A stretch of DNA of 64,000 nucleotides from Rhodocollybia butyracea. Its lineage: Eukaryota; Basidiomycota; Agaricomycetes; Agaricales; Omphalotaceae. The notes under the pieces were generated by a model that was given only the letters and a program-made list of their open reading frames with translations, was not told the DNA's origin and made no database searches. Shown piece after piece: positions 21,332-35,281 of the stretch; within the stretch, counting starts at the first letter, position 1; every line of letters starts with the position of its first letter. Where the stretch lies: contig JADNRY010000180.1 in assembly GCA_015501585.1 (NCBI GenBank), positions 1 through 64,000 on the forward strand. The letters are read 5' to 3'. The position numbers and the translations under genes are program-made.

Positions 21332-21983
21332 TAGAGATGTCCATAAGTCCAAGTCTCAACAAGTACTTGCAGGTAAGATCCGTGGGAGAACTCGCAAGTA
21401 TGTGTGACTCGCGAATCCCAAGACCCGTTTCCCACGGGTCACCAATGGGTCACAAGTCAAGGTTTCCAAGACTTTGCAAGTACTTGCAAGTACTTGTGAC
21501 TTGTGCAAAGCATAGTATACATGTATTTTCAGTGCAACTTGAGTAATAATTACAACTTACATTGGTCAATAATATAAGTTGTTGAGTGCTGGCACACAGA
21601 TATTAGGTTGTAGACAGCTCACGGCGTTTAGGTGCCAATTTAAGTGCCTAAACGCCATGAGCTGTCTACAACTCAAAACTTAGATGTGAGTACATATTTA
21701 CTTCATAACATAGTATGAAATTGTTGTAAACAGGTTAAGTACATGGTTTTGTTAGCATTATATACTGTACAATCAATTTATGCAAGTAAGTAATGGTAAA
21801 TACTTCTGTAACACTTGTTTATTAGATGAATCACAAGTACCTGCAAGGCTTGCAAGTAATACTTGCGAGTCAATGACCCATTTCCCACGAGTCAGCCACG
21901 GGTCACAAGTCAGGCCTTTTAGGCTGCAAGTACTTGCGCTCTGGATCCAAGTATACTTGGATCTGGACTCGTGGACATCTCTA
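21332..21983. mobile_element. hAT-type MITE, 652 bp
   Basis: It has perfect 12-bp terminal inverted repeats TAGAGATGTCCA / TGGACATCTCTA and a perfect 8-bp target-site duplication ATCCACAC at 21324-21331 and 21984-21991. Subterminal regions are full of CAAGTACTTG-like palindromes and (C/T)CCACGGGTCAC-type motifs in inverted copies. There is no transposase ORF. An 8-bp TSD and this TIR style fit hAT. Confidence 0.9.
21607..21672. repeat. 66-bp near-perfect palindrome in the centre of the MITE
   Basis: GTTGTAGACAGCTCACGGCG... pairs with its inverted copy ending CGCCATGAGCTGTCTACAAC, with about 26 of 27 arm positions matching around a short A/T-rich loop. It could be a nested fold-back element. 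Confidence 0.85.
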
Positions 21984-22270
21984 ATCCACACGATAGATCT
22001 CATCCTGTGTGTACTTATTGTGCGCAATGACTAACCTTCTGTCTTTTTGTACCCAAAGGCTGGCATACAACAATATGGCTCCAAAGCCTGCTGAGTCCAG
22101 ATCTTTCATATCAAGTTTGTGCCCATCCACATTGACTGCATCTGATTTTGTATCTGCTCTCTCATGAATACAACTCTAATCCATTGAACCCAGAAAAACC
22201 ATGTGACAGAAATCTCAAGACAGTGTCAGTAGCTTTGCTGAGCCACTTTTTGATGGAAAGTTTGTTCTGT

Positions 22271-24153
22271 GCTTTTGGGTCTAATCAGTTCATAGTTGCG
22301 GTGCTGTATGATTGACATGACAATGCAGGAAGTCTGAAGGTATAAACAGTGTTCAACCAGTGCCAGTTTCTAGTCAAAATGTCTGTCAGTAAAATGGCTG
22401 CAGACACTGGAAGAGCTTCTGAACTTTTGTGTTTCATGTATTGCACGTGGAGCGAGGATGAGCACAAGGGGGCATGGGGATTGCGGTCGGTTACACCCCG
22501 GTGGGTGGTTGGTTGGTATGGAAAGCCGGAAGGGTCTGCCCTCCGATTTAAGTCTGTGCAATCACTGATTGGGTGTCAGGACCCAGGACACCACATGCAG
22601 GCGCCTGCGCAACGCTCACTTGTACTTATCATGTATACCAATAAGTATAGACCTCAGAAGTGTACCAGACCAACAACTTGTATATAAGAACCTGTGAAAC
22701 ATGCATAAGTATAGACTAGATGTAATTGTAACTTGACTAAGTAAGTACGGGTTTCACAACCAGATAAATAAAGTATAAAATCACCCTCGGAGGTGTACTT
22801 GACAAACAACTGAGGGGGAAAGGACAGTAGTAAGTTCAGTATAAGTACTCAAAACTGCCAAGTCATAGACAGGCACTCGGATAAAGATAGGATAAATAAT
22901 ATAAGGAAAGGGGGGGATTAAGGCCCCCCTAGAAGGATAAACCATAAGATGATGCAAAACCCGTCCCCTCCGGTGGGAGCAGAAAGGCAGGGGATTCCTT
23001 GGCCCGAAGTTCTTCCTTCAACACCAAGGACATCCACGAGCTTGTTTCCAGTTTGCATCAGTCACCTCTAGGCCAGCCAAATCCCGTAACTGGTTGCTTG
23101 CTGAATTTACTTAATAAGAGTGCAAATCACTAAGCAAATCACTACTAATTACAGGTATACAAGCGAAAGGTTTGCCTCAGTGACACTTGGTAAAACTCTG
23201 TCAGGGAAAATACCTATCATGCTAATGATAGCATGATTAATGAAGGCCCAACTACTTATTCCCTGACTGCTTAGAGAGGGCCAAGAAGGCAATGAAGGGT
23301 GCAAGACCAGGCAAAGAAAAGGAACAGGAGGGGAATGAACAAGAAGGGAATAAGGGGAGAATGAACTTGGAGAAGAAAGAAACAGAGCCAGGGTGTCATT
23401 GTCACCATGTCAATAGTGAGAAAGAAGCAATGGGGGCTCAGGGGAGAGGCAGAGACAGATGGCAACCATGAACAACCCGGAGATCCGAGAGAGATCTGAG
23501 AGATTTTTTAAAAATCTGGTAAGCCTGAGAGCCGGAGAGGGAGACATTTGTTTTGCATTGAAGCATACATTATACATACCTCATTTTTTGGGACTTGTAC
23601 ACTCTATGACTGTTAGCAAACCATTTAAGTAGTTGTTTCAGCCTGAGGTATTTTGAGTCATTGTACATTCTGTACTAATTGGGGAACATCAATCAACCAA
23701 GTGAGGTGGCTGAAAGGTATTGTCTGGTGGTGGGGTCCCTTTGTGGTGAATGACTCCCGCTCACACAATGAAAGCCATTCTTGTCACTTGAGCTCAATAG
23801 TCTTACAAGTATTTTTGAACCCACCAGAATATGATGCTAAATTCTGATTCTGCATACTTGTAGAAAGCTGTCCATAGATACCCTTTATGGTACATCAATA
23901 GGTACCTGTATACTAGTACGTAGCTACAACCATAAACCGTATCTTACGCGTATGGTCCGGATCCATGTACATGTAAGTATGTAGAGTCTAAATAGATACT
24001 ATGGGCTCTCCTCCAATGCATTTATGGGAGAACTCAGAGAGACATATGCAGAGGGAGGATGGCCGCAATGCATGCTTGATGCATGCCCTCCTACACACTA
24101 GTCTATAGAAGTAAATGGGGAGGATCTCCCTTTCGACTCGGAGGCGCACAGCA
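22271..24153. other. Repeat-rich intergenic region without recognised gene
   Basis: 22513-22610 (ATGGAAAGCCGGAAGGG ... CAGGACCCAGGACACC) has an inverted diverged copy at 29235-29149, so it belongs to an interspersed repeat. Short inverted motifs occur (GGGGGGATTAAGGCCCCCC near 22911; GCATGC palindromes near 24070). No protein-coding frame could be supported. Confidence 0.5.
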
Positions 24154-24501
24154 TGTTGGAACTAAGAGACATGTTAGTACGTAGTACAACTAAGCTCAGC
24201 CAGAAGTGATGAAGGCTAAATCATATTACCATACCTAAGAGACACATTAGTACATAGTACAACTAAGCTATAGGTATAGTGTGAGCATAAATGGCATAAA
24301 GCATAAGTATAACAGACATACCTCAGCCAGAAGTGATGAAGGCTGAGGAAAAGAAGGGAACATCAATACGTACAGTATAAGTAGAAATCCGTATCAATGA
24401 AATAAAAGTTAAAACAAATGATAAGAACTCAGGTCTGATATCTACTTGGTATTGGAGCTGTACATACCGGCGGCCATATACAGTGGACCGAATATCCAAC
24501 A
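24154..24501 (-). repeat. 3' LTR of the copia element
   Basis: 348 bp, TGTTGGATATTCGG to TAGTTCCAACA on the minus strand, followed at 24502 by the polypurine tract. It contains an internal direct repeat (AGCCAGAAGTGATGAAGGCT occurs twice, about 150 bp apart). Confidence 0.92.
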
Positions 24502-24541
24502 CTCCCCCTCAACGAGAATGCATTGGGACAAATCCCAGTAG

Positions 24542-26017
24542 TCAAGTTGCCTGTCGATGAGTTTCACCATCAAGAGCTTTGGTGAATATGTCGGCGACAT
24601 TATCCCTAGAAGCAACAACAGCTGTCTGAATATCACCGCGATGAACCGCTTCACGAATCCAGTGGTGGTGAATTTTGATATGTTTGTTTGCATTAGTGAC
24701 TTGGTTGGAATTAATGTTCTTCGAAGCTGAAGATGAATCAACAAACATCTGAGTTGGTTCAGGTTGAGTGAAGTCAAGTTCCTGGAGAAGGGAGCAGAAC
24801 CAAACAACTTCCCTACCACAAGATCCAGCTGCATAATATTCAGCTTCACTGGTGGAAGTCGCAACAGCAGTCTGTTTCCTCGTATACCAGGAAAAACAAC
24901 CTGTACCAAAAGTGAGGGTGGCACCAGACACTGAACGACCATGTTCAAGGTGATCAACAAAGTTGGAGTCAGTATAGGCAAAGAAAAGGAGTGACTTGCC
25001 ACCAAGGACAAGGACGGAGTCAACAATCCCCTTCAAATAGCGAATAATCCGTTTCACTGCTTTCCAGTGGATATGACCGGGATTATGCATGAACTGCACT
25101 ACTTGTTGGGTGCTGTGAGTGATGTCCAGGCGCGTTTGAGTGGAGGTGTGCATGAGAGAACCAACACCTTCAGCGTAGGGCACCAAGCGCATCTCTCTCT
25201 GTTCAGGAGAATCATCAGAAGGACAATCAGCTTTGGACAATACCGTCTTTTCCATGGGTGTTCCAACGGGGTGAGCATCATCGAGTCGGAAACGCGAAAT
25301 GAGAGACAAGATGTAGGAGCGTTGGGAAAAGGAAATGGTTTGAGCAGATCTATCACGAGTAACAGTCATACCCAAAAATTGAGAGATCTCCCCCTTATCC
25401 GAGATATTGAAATGAGTACAGAACTCATCCTTGAATCGAATAATCTGTAGAATGGAGGAACCAAAGAGAGCTAGATCATTGACGTGAGTTGCAATGATGA
25501 TTATTCCATCAGAAGAACAACGAAAGATAACACAAGGATCGGAAATGCAAACCTGAAAGCCAAGTTCAACCAAAACACTTTTTAGTTTCTCATACCAGAG
25601 AAAACCAGACTGCTTAAGTCCATAGAGTGCCTTGTTAAGCTTCCAAACCCACGAATCCTTGCCTCTGACTGCAAATCCGGGTGGTTGCTTCACATACGTT
25701 GGCTGGTCATCAGAGATGGTGCTATTATGTAGCATCAGAAGGCATGTGGGGATTAGGACAAGGGGCACAAGGTGGAGGAGTAGCAGGAGGAACAGGAACA
25801 GGAGGGTCAGGTGGGAGAGCGGATGGAGCAGTTATAGGGGAAAACTCATTGTCATCTTTATAAGTAGAATTTTTGAGAGACGAATAATCATAGGACTCCC
25901 CCGCGGCGCTCAAAAGTCCATCTCCATTAGTGTTGTCATCAAACTTCACAGAGATTGCTGAACGTACACCTTTACCTGGTGTGTACACATAGTATGCCAC
26001 CCGAGTCTCATCGAAAC
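24542..26017 (-). pseudogene. Copia reverse transcriptase/RNase H, internally deleted
   Basis: From 26017 the frame continues the integrase C-terminus (FLGFDETRVAYYVYTPGKGV) into a Pro-rich linker that stops near 25725. The frame from about 25768 starts inside RT at SDDQPTYVKQPPGFAVRGKD. It continues with the thumb and the RNase H motifs (FFAYTDSNFVDHLEHGRSVS, STSEAEYYA) and the ADIFTKAL tail. The RT fingers and first palm Asp, about 200 residues, are missing. The second catalytic motif reads ATHVNDLALFG where copia elements have YVDD. Confidence 0.85.
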
Positions 26018-27685
26018 CTAAAAAATACCAGGAGTACCACGAGCGTCAAGTTTATGCTCCTGCGAGTTGTTGTATACCCAAACTTTACATCCAAAAGAAT
26101 GCAATTTTTGATGGTCAGGGTGCTTCTTGTACCAGAGATGATAGGGTGTCTCTCCTTTAGGTAGAGGACTAGCATAAGTCCGGGCATGGATATTAAGAAT
26201 GTACCAGACAGCGTAGCCCCACATAGAGAGAGGAAGTTGAGAGTGAATAAGGATAGTGTGTACCCGGTCAAAAATTGTACGATTGAGGCGCTCAGAATGG
26301 CTGTTCTGTTCAGGAGTGTAAGGAGCGGTCTTTTCCCAGCAGATACAGTGCTCCTTCATCCAATCGCGCCACTCGTTGGTTATATATTCCCCACCATTGT
26401 CAGTGCGGAAAACCTTCAACTTTTTGCCGGTTACCTTCTCTACTTCAACTAACCACTGCTTAAAAGCAGTAAAAGCATCAGTCTTGCGGCAAAGCAAGTA
26501 ACCCCAAGCCATACGGGAGCAATCATCAAGAAATGTGATGAGATACCCTATGCCGGTCGTGGTCAAGACCGGAGCTGGTCCCCAAAGATCTGAGTGAACT
26601 AGGCCCAGTGGCTCTGAAGCTCTAGAGTTTGATTCAGGAAAGCGTGCGCGGGTGAGCTTTCCCTGCGCACAGGCGTCACAGACGGGGGGTTCTGCAGCCA
26701 ATTCTGAGGCCGTAAGTTTCACGGTCATCCCCTCAAGTGTACCCGAACGGTACAAGTCACGACAAGCGGGATAGTTCAAATGCCCAAGCTCATTATAAAG
26801 CTGAACCAGTTTGGAGTAAAGCAGAGGTTTGTCTGAGGTGGAAGATGTAAATGCAGAGGTGGAGGGAGCAGAGTCAAGGTGATAAAGTCGAGAATTGTCC
26901 TTTGTTCCAGTGAAAACAACATCCTCCTCATCAATAAGGCGCTGGATAAAAGTACCAGCATCATCCTTACTGAATGTTACACATTTCCCTGCGCCAAAGA
27001 CAGTATAACACTTAGCTTTGTCAAGTCGGGAAACGGAAATGAGGGTAGGAGAGGAGTCAGGAACAAAAGCAGTGTCCTTCAGATTGAGACGGACAAGTTG
27101 ACGATGGCGACAATGTGCAAGAAAAACGGCTATACCTCGACCCGCAATCTTCATAGTACCATGACCAAATCCAGTAACCTTCTGAGAAATGGCCGGATGG
27201 TGGAAAGACGTGAAGTCGGCACAAACAGAATGAATGTGAGACGTAGTACCAGAGTCGATAATGATGGGAGGCCTATCGGCAGTAGTACCAGCTGGATACA
27301 CTGACTCAGACATAGGCTGGGAGGAATTCACATTTGTAGAAGTCTCGGTCACCGGGTAAGCAGAGAAATCGATAATATTGGCGCCCGAAGAAGATTCTAC
27401 GAAATGTGATGAGGTAGACTGCTCAGTTTCACCTCCTCCCCCACTATCCACATGGTGGGCTTTCTCTTTGCCCTTCTTCTTATTTTTCCCCTTTCTGTTA
27501 CCTCCCTTAGCCTCCAAAGCATGTTTCCCACCACCAGGCTTACAGCAAAAATCCTTGGTGTGACCGGGAGTGTGACAGTTGACACAATAATAATCTCCAC
27601 GGGCCGCGTAGGAGCGTTTGAGCACAGCGATGGCGGCTTCTACGTTCGACATGCCGGAATTAGAGTTCTCATTGGGATGAGCCAT
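26018..27685 (-). pseudogene. Copia zinc knuckle, protease and integrase
   Basis: 555-residue frame. The knuckle CVNCHTPGHTKDFC fits CX2CX4HX4C. The aspartic protease site is IIDSGTTSH. The HHCC region ends CDACAQGKLTRARFP. The integrase core has HSDLWGP, FRTDNGGEYI and EQNSHSERLNR, which supply D, D and E. It ends at a TAG created in a TATTTTTTAGG homopolymer context. One base less would continue into FLGFDETRV, so this is a one-base frame break. The 5' end overlaps gag by 17 nt in another frame. Confidence 0.88.
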
Positions 27686-28388
27686 CGAAACAGTAAGAAC
27701 CTAAAATCTGTTGGACAGTTGACTCAAGAGTAGTGCTGGAGGTGAGAGAGAAACTGCGGATCCAGGTGTGCCAAGACCTGGTCGCACCTTCCTCATTGGG
27801 GAGAGTAGTGACAAGAATAGCAGAGGCAAACCATTCCTCCACAACATACCCAGCTTTCCGGATATCCTGCAGAGCGGATTCGAAACCCTGAAGATGGGTG
27901 GACAAAGAATCAAACCTATGCTGGAGCAGAAGTTGGCGGGTGAGTCGGGAGAAGAACGTCATGATGAGACCAGAACCCTGAGGACCATAAGTACCCGAAA
28001 GTTGTTTATAGGCAGCGGCGCTCGTAAGACCTTCTACCATGCTGACCATGCTCTCAGAGATACACTGGAGAAGCATGTTCATCATATAAGAATCCATCTG
28101 TTGCCAGATAAGATACTTAGTGTCAGTATTGGGAGGACAAACAAGTGCGCCAGACAAAATAGACTGACATCCTACTGTGCGAGCACCAGCGAGGAAGACA
28201 GCAGACCAAGACAAAAAATTTGTTTCACCTTTGAGCTTAGTGTCACAAGGGAAGAGCAAATTTCCACCACTAGGGATGGTCCAATCACTCGGAATAGTCG
28301 GCGCGGTCATAGTGGTCTGTGTACTTGAAGTAGTCTGAGTAGGTTGGGTAGTAGGAGTGGAAGGGGTAGTAGACATTGATAGAGACAA
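27669..28388 (-). pseudogene. Copia gag (UBN2-like)
   Basis: 239-residue frame with a Ser/Thr/Pro-rich start. Gag core features follow (LKGETNFLSWSAVFLAGART, IWQQMDSYMMNMLLQCISES, LSGTYGPQGSG). It ends in the frame preceding the zinc knuckle. The knuckle lies in the next frame, so the two were probably once one polyprotein or use frameshifting. Confidence 0.8.
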
Positions 28389-28475
28389 GGGTTATGCGGG
28401 AAGAAAAGATAAAAGATTTGATTCTGGTAATCACTATAAGGCTGGCTGTATCAGGCAGACTCGGGGCCCATAACC

Positions 28476-28823
28476 TGTTGGAACTAAGAGACACGTTAGT
28501 ACATAGTACAACTAAGCTCAGCCAGAAGTGATGAAGGCTAAATCATATTACCATACCTAAGAGACACATTAGTACATAGTACAACTAAGCTATAGGTATA
28601 GTGTGAGCATAAATGGCATAAAGCATAAGTATAACAGACATACCTCAGCCAGAAGTGATGAAGGCTGAGGAAAAGAAGGGAACATCAATACGTACAGTAT
28701 AAGTAGAAATCCGTATCAATGAAATAAAAGTTAAAACAGATGATAAGAACTCAGGTCTGATATCTACTTGGTATTGGAGCTGTACATACCGGCGTCCATA
28801 TACCGTGGACCGAATATCCAACA
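28476..28823 (-). repeat. 5' LTR of the copia element
   Basis: 348 bp with five differences from the other LTR. Just inside it the minus strand reads GGTTATGGGCCCCGAG, a possible primer-binding region. Confidence 0.92.
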
Positions 28824-28828
28824 CAGCA

Positions 28829-29308
28829 CCTCCACAAAACCGCTCTGGAGTCTGGCCATAAAAAACAAACCGCTGCACTGTGGCTCAGACTTTGCACTAT
28901 ACGGGCACAGCCGTAACCAATAAAGGTCATAATACTTATACCATTACTATAAATAAACAATTAAACAAGAGATAACTTGTATGGGTCCCACCGTAAACCT
29001 CATAGCAGATTATGGCTGCCAGTACTAGGGTATGGAACATACTACAGTTGCTCAAGCCAAGCATCATGATGACCTCACAATGCAACATACTATAGACAAA
29101 TATTCTACTCATATATATGCCACTCAGCTACAGGCGCTCTGGAGGCGCTTACATGCGGTGTCTTGGGTCCTGCTGTCGGATCAATGATGAATCGGACTTA
29201 AGAGGGGCAGGCCCTTCCGGCTTTCCATAGGTTGGAACTGCAGCCCACTAAAATATATATTTTTTACCTCCATATTTTCGGACAATTTGAATATCTTTGA
29301 CTGCACAG
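28829..29308. other. Intergenic with a diverged repeat copy
   Basis: 29149-29235 is the inverted counterpart of 22513-22610. The tail ends in CTGCACAG (29301-29308), the probable target-site duplicate of the next element. No gene was seen. Confidence 0.45.
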
Positions 29309-30073
29309 TAGGGATCCGCACCGTAACCGTATAATACGGTTGACGGTACGGTTACGGGGGTAGCCGTAACCGTACCGTATAGCTTCTCAGCATCAACTAT
29401 ACGGTACGGCTTTGGTACGGCATTGATACCGTATTGACCCGTAAAAGACGGCCGTGTACGGCTACGATACGGCCGTACTTTATTCGTTTCAACGATTGCC
29501 TCAACGCAGTGATCCACTGCAAGCATAGCTTCACACTACACTACGGGTACTCTACGAGGTATCTACCGGGTGTGTAAGTATTAGTAAGTAGCTTGGTAAG
29601 TAAATCAGTAAGCCGCGTCGGAGGAAAATCAGTGCCGGATTGACATGACATCATTGTTGGATCGGCAACTACTTATCTAGGGATGGAAATGGAAAAGGGC
29701 ATGCTTGAGCTTGAAAACCAGGTAGCGTATCCTTACTCTATAAAGGACCCGAGTACTTTGATCTTCTCCCCAATTTCATCTCAGTTGGCAATGACGGTGC
29801 TGCCTTTAGCACGAAAGCATATTCTCAAAGGTACTTACATCTTAGTCTCATTGATTGTCTTAATACTTTATATTGACTATCGCTTCATGCAGCTTACAAT
29901 CGTAGACATATATTTTTAAGTTCATGTGATTTTTACGGCCGTACAATACGGCCGTAACCCGTATTTTTACCTGTACCGTACCGTAAGCTATTTCTAAAGA
30001 AAAAATACGGTACGGGTACGGTACTACCAAGTACCGTATGAAACCGTAAGCTGTATACGGTATGGTGCGGATC
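29309..30073. mobile_element. hAT-like non-autonomous element with palindromic ends
   Basis: The left end TAGGGATCCGCACC(G)TAACCGTAT is inverted at the right end (ATACGGTATGGTGCGGATCC, to about 30073). Subterminal zones at 29310-29480 and 29936-30060 are filled with TACGGTACGG, CCGTAACCGTA and ACGGCCGTA units in both orientations. The centre (29540-29900) is ordinary sequence. The 8 bases before the left end, CTGCACAG, recur at 30142-30149, 68 bp beyond the right end. Confidence 0.7.
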
Positions 30074-30216
30074 CAACAAAATGTAACAGATGTTGGATAA
30101 TAAAATAGAACACGATATTACCACTCGGGATAATATATATACTGCACAGAAACAAAATGTAACAGATGTTGGATAATAAAATAGAACACGATATTACCAC
30201 TCGGGATAATATATAG
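30074..30216. repeat. Direct duplication of about 64 bp next to the hAT-like element
   Basis: ACAAAATGTAACAGATGTTG through CTCGGGATAATATATA occurs at about 30077-30140 and again at about 30153-30216 without visible differences, separated by CTGCACAGAA. The first copy lies between the element end and the presumed TSD. Confidence 0.85.
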
Positions 30217-30459
30217 CACAATGGCAAAATAGAGTGAAAAGCACAATATATTCCGTTTGCCCCCTACAGTACAGAGAGAGGGACAATTGGATGAGGTAGC
30301 GTATATCTAGCTACTGCTTATATACTGGTAATGGGGGTGATAGGAAATAAATACATGTAAGTACGTGTCAATAATGAGTGTGAGATAACTATGAGCTTGA
30401 TCAATCATAACAATGATACTGATATCTTGTGATATCCAACAACAGATGCATATTTGCAG
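30217..30459. other. Short intergenic stretch
   Basis: No gene or repeat recognised. It directly precedes the truncated paralogue of the 15-kb gene. Confidence 0.35.
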
Positions 30460-30992
30460 TTTGTTTCAGTCTGCCTCTGATTTTAGAGTGTACAACAGCA
30501 ATCTTGACAGCAATTTTAACTCAGCAAATAACATCTACCAGAACGTGACACAATCTACTTGAACCTTAACTCCCAGTCAGGTATGTTAACTTTTCACAAA
30601 CTTTTTAGGTGGATGTTATTCAGATATTCTGATTCCTTACATTAGCTACCCACCCAGTGCATACTATTAGTATGCCAAGTTTTCCTATCCACTACTCCTT
30701 GCTTTCATTTAGCTTGAGTGGCACAAGTTACCAGCTTGGACGGTACTCCGAGGAAATAAAGCTTCTGAAGTCGAGAAACAATCAGGCATCCTTGGATACT
30801 ATGTCATCCATTCCTAGAGTATCCATACAAGACAGCTTAATTTTTGTGATGTTTCAACACGCGGTCTTTTCCTCAGTACCTCATAATAATTCTGTTGCTG
30901 GCCAAATGACCCGCACTCAGACCATACAGCGTATGATTTTATTTGGTACAGCGCTTCTACTATTCATACAGTATGTAGAACAATCGGTCTAA
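30460..30992 (+). pseudogene. 3' copy of the 15-kb gene (exons 6-7 only)
   Basis: Exon 6-like sequence reads LFQSASDFRVYNSNLDSNFN, followed by SANNIYQN. It has lost one base relative to 16120-16226, so the frame runs into TGA (TQST*). The intron (GTATGTTAAC...TTAG) and exon 7 (IHYSLLSFSLSGTSYQLGRY ... QYVEQSV, stop at 30990) match 16284-16618 closely. Exons 1-5 are absent. It is a truncated duplicate that lies tail-to-tail with the RNA-processing gene. Confidence 0.85.
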
Positions 30993-31100
30993 ATTAGTCA
31001 ATTTATTTTTGTACTACATACCTCTGGTTTTGTATACAGGATCAATGAGATAGTATCAGTTCATCTATTAAGGTCTTTCCATTCGTAGAACGGGGGTTAA

Positions 31101-34800
<3,700 letters not shown>

Positions 34801-35146
34801 TAGAGATAGAAATTTTTGGCAAGTTGTTTGATATGAGAGAAACTGACGGCCTTAAGTATGGATTTTCCCTAGATTTCCCGGCACCGTTCAACATCGTTTT
34901 CGTTCATCACAACCAAGGCAGAGTCATCCTGTACATGTCGCGGTTCCGAGTCGAGTTGAAGTGAGTTTTTGTTTGTTGACGTAGGCCTGAACGTGAACAT
35001 CAAGCGCTGCCAATCAAACGGTTTCCTCGGCTATGCATATGGACCTGGGTTGGTAGTTACTGTCGATACGTCGAGAGACTGCCAGCCAAAAGCGCTGATG
35101 AGAAAACGCGACCGCGTGACTTTGATCCCAAACTCCGGTCCGGTGT

Positions 35147-35172
35147 GATATCTTTAAGATAAAGATAAGATC
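35147..35172 (+). promoter_or_regulatory. GATA-box cluster of F-box copy A
   Basis: GATATCTTTAAGATAAAGATAAGATC holds AGATAAG sites about 110 bp upstream of the ATG. The same cluster precedes the other three F-box copies at the same distance. Confidence 0.65.
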
Positions 35173-35222
35173 ACTATCGAGACTCCTTAAACTTGAACCT
35201 GTATATGCCTCTAAGCTTTCTG

Positions 35223-35281
35223 GTGAGCAATACTCCAAGCTCTTCTGTATATAATACACTAATTACACTCATACCGTTCAG
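35223..35281 (+). other. Leader intron of F-box copy A ending at the ATG
   Basis: GTGAGC donor, CTAATTAC branch-like site and CAG acceptor directly before ATG at 35282. An intron of 48-63 bp at this exact place is conserved in all four copies (A 59 bp, B 63, C 58, D 48). Confidence 0.65.

Larger units (their letters stand above)
21048..22270 (-). pseudogene. Unknown gene interrupted by a hAT MITE
   Basis: Upstream of the MITE (minus strand, about 22165-21984) a coding frame reads DAVNVDGHKLDMKDLDSAGF and then RRLVIAHNKYTQDEIYRVD. Downstream of it the same frame resumes at 21323 with ANACFKHCIDRDMAVLHSLV and continues to 21048 (WWKRGWHYFWTPEMQANVAN). Taking out the MITE with one copy of its TSD joins both halves exactly in frame, so the MITE hit an exon. 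A further block at 22270-22185 (IKKWLSKATDTVLRFLSHGF) is in another frame, separated by an intron or frameshift. I do not recognise the family. A similar short fragment is at 13835-13740. Confidence 0.6.
24154..28823 (-). mobile_element. Ty1/copia LTR retrotransposon, defective
   Basis: It has two 348-bp LTRs (TGTTGG...CCAACA), TSD CAGCA at 24149-24153 and 28824-28828, and a polypurine tract (GAGGGGGAG on the minus strand) abutting the 3' LTR. The gag, zinc knuckle, protease, integrase, RT and RNase H order is that of Ty1/copia. The LTRs differ at 5 of 348 positions (98.6%), so insertion is recent. The RT lacks its N-terminal half and its catalytic YVDD is HVND, so this copy cannot encode active RT. 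Confidence 0.92.

Noticed and set aside
24442..25450. Other frames across the copia RT
   Set aside because: Frame shadows of RT/RNase H.
28455..28475. Primer-binding site of the copia element matched to a specific tRNA
   Set aside because: GGTTATGGGCCC is plausible but cannot be assigned to a tRNA without a search.
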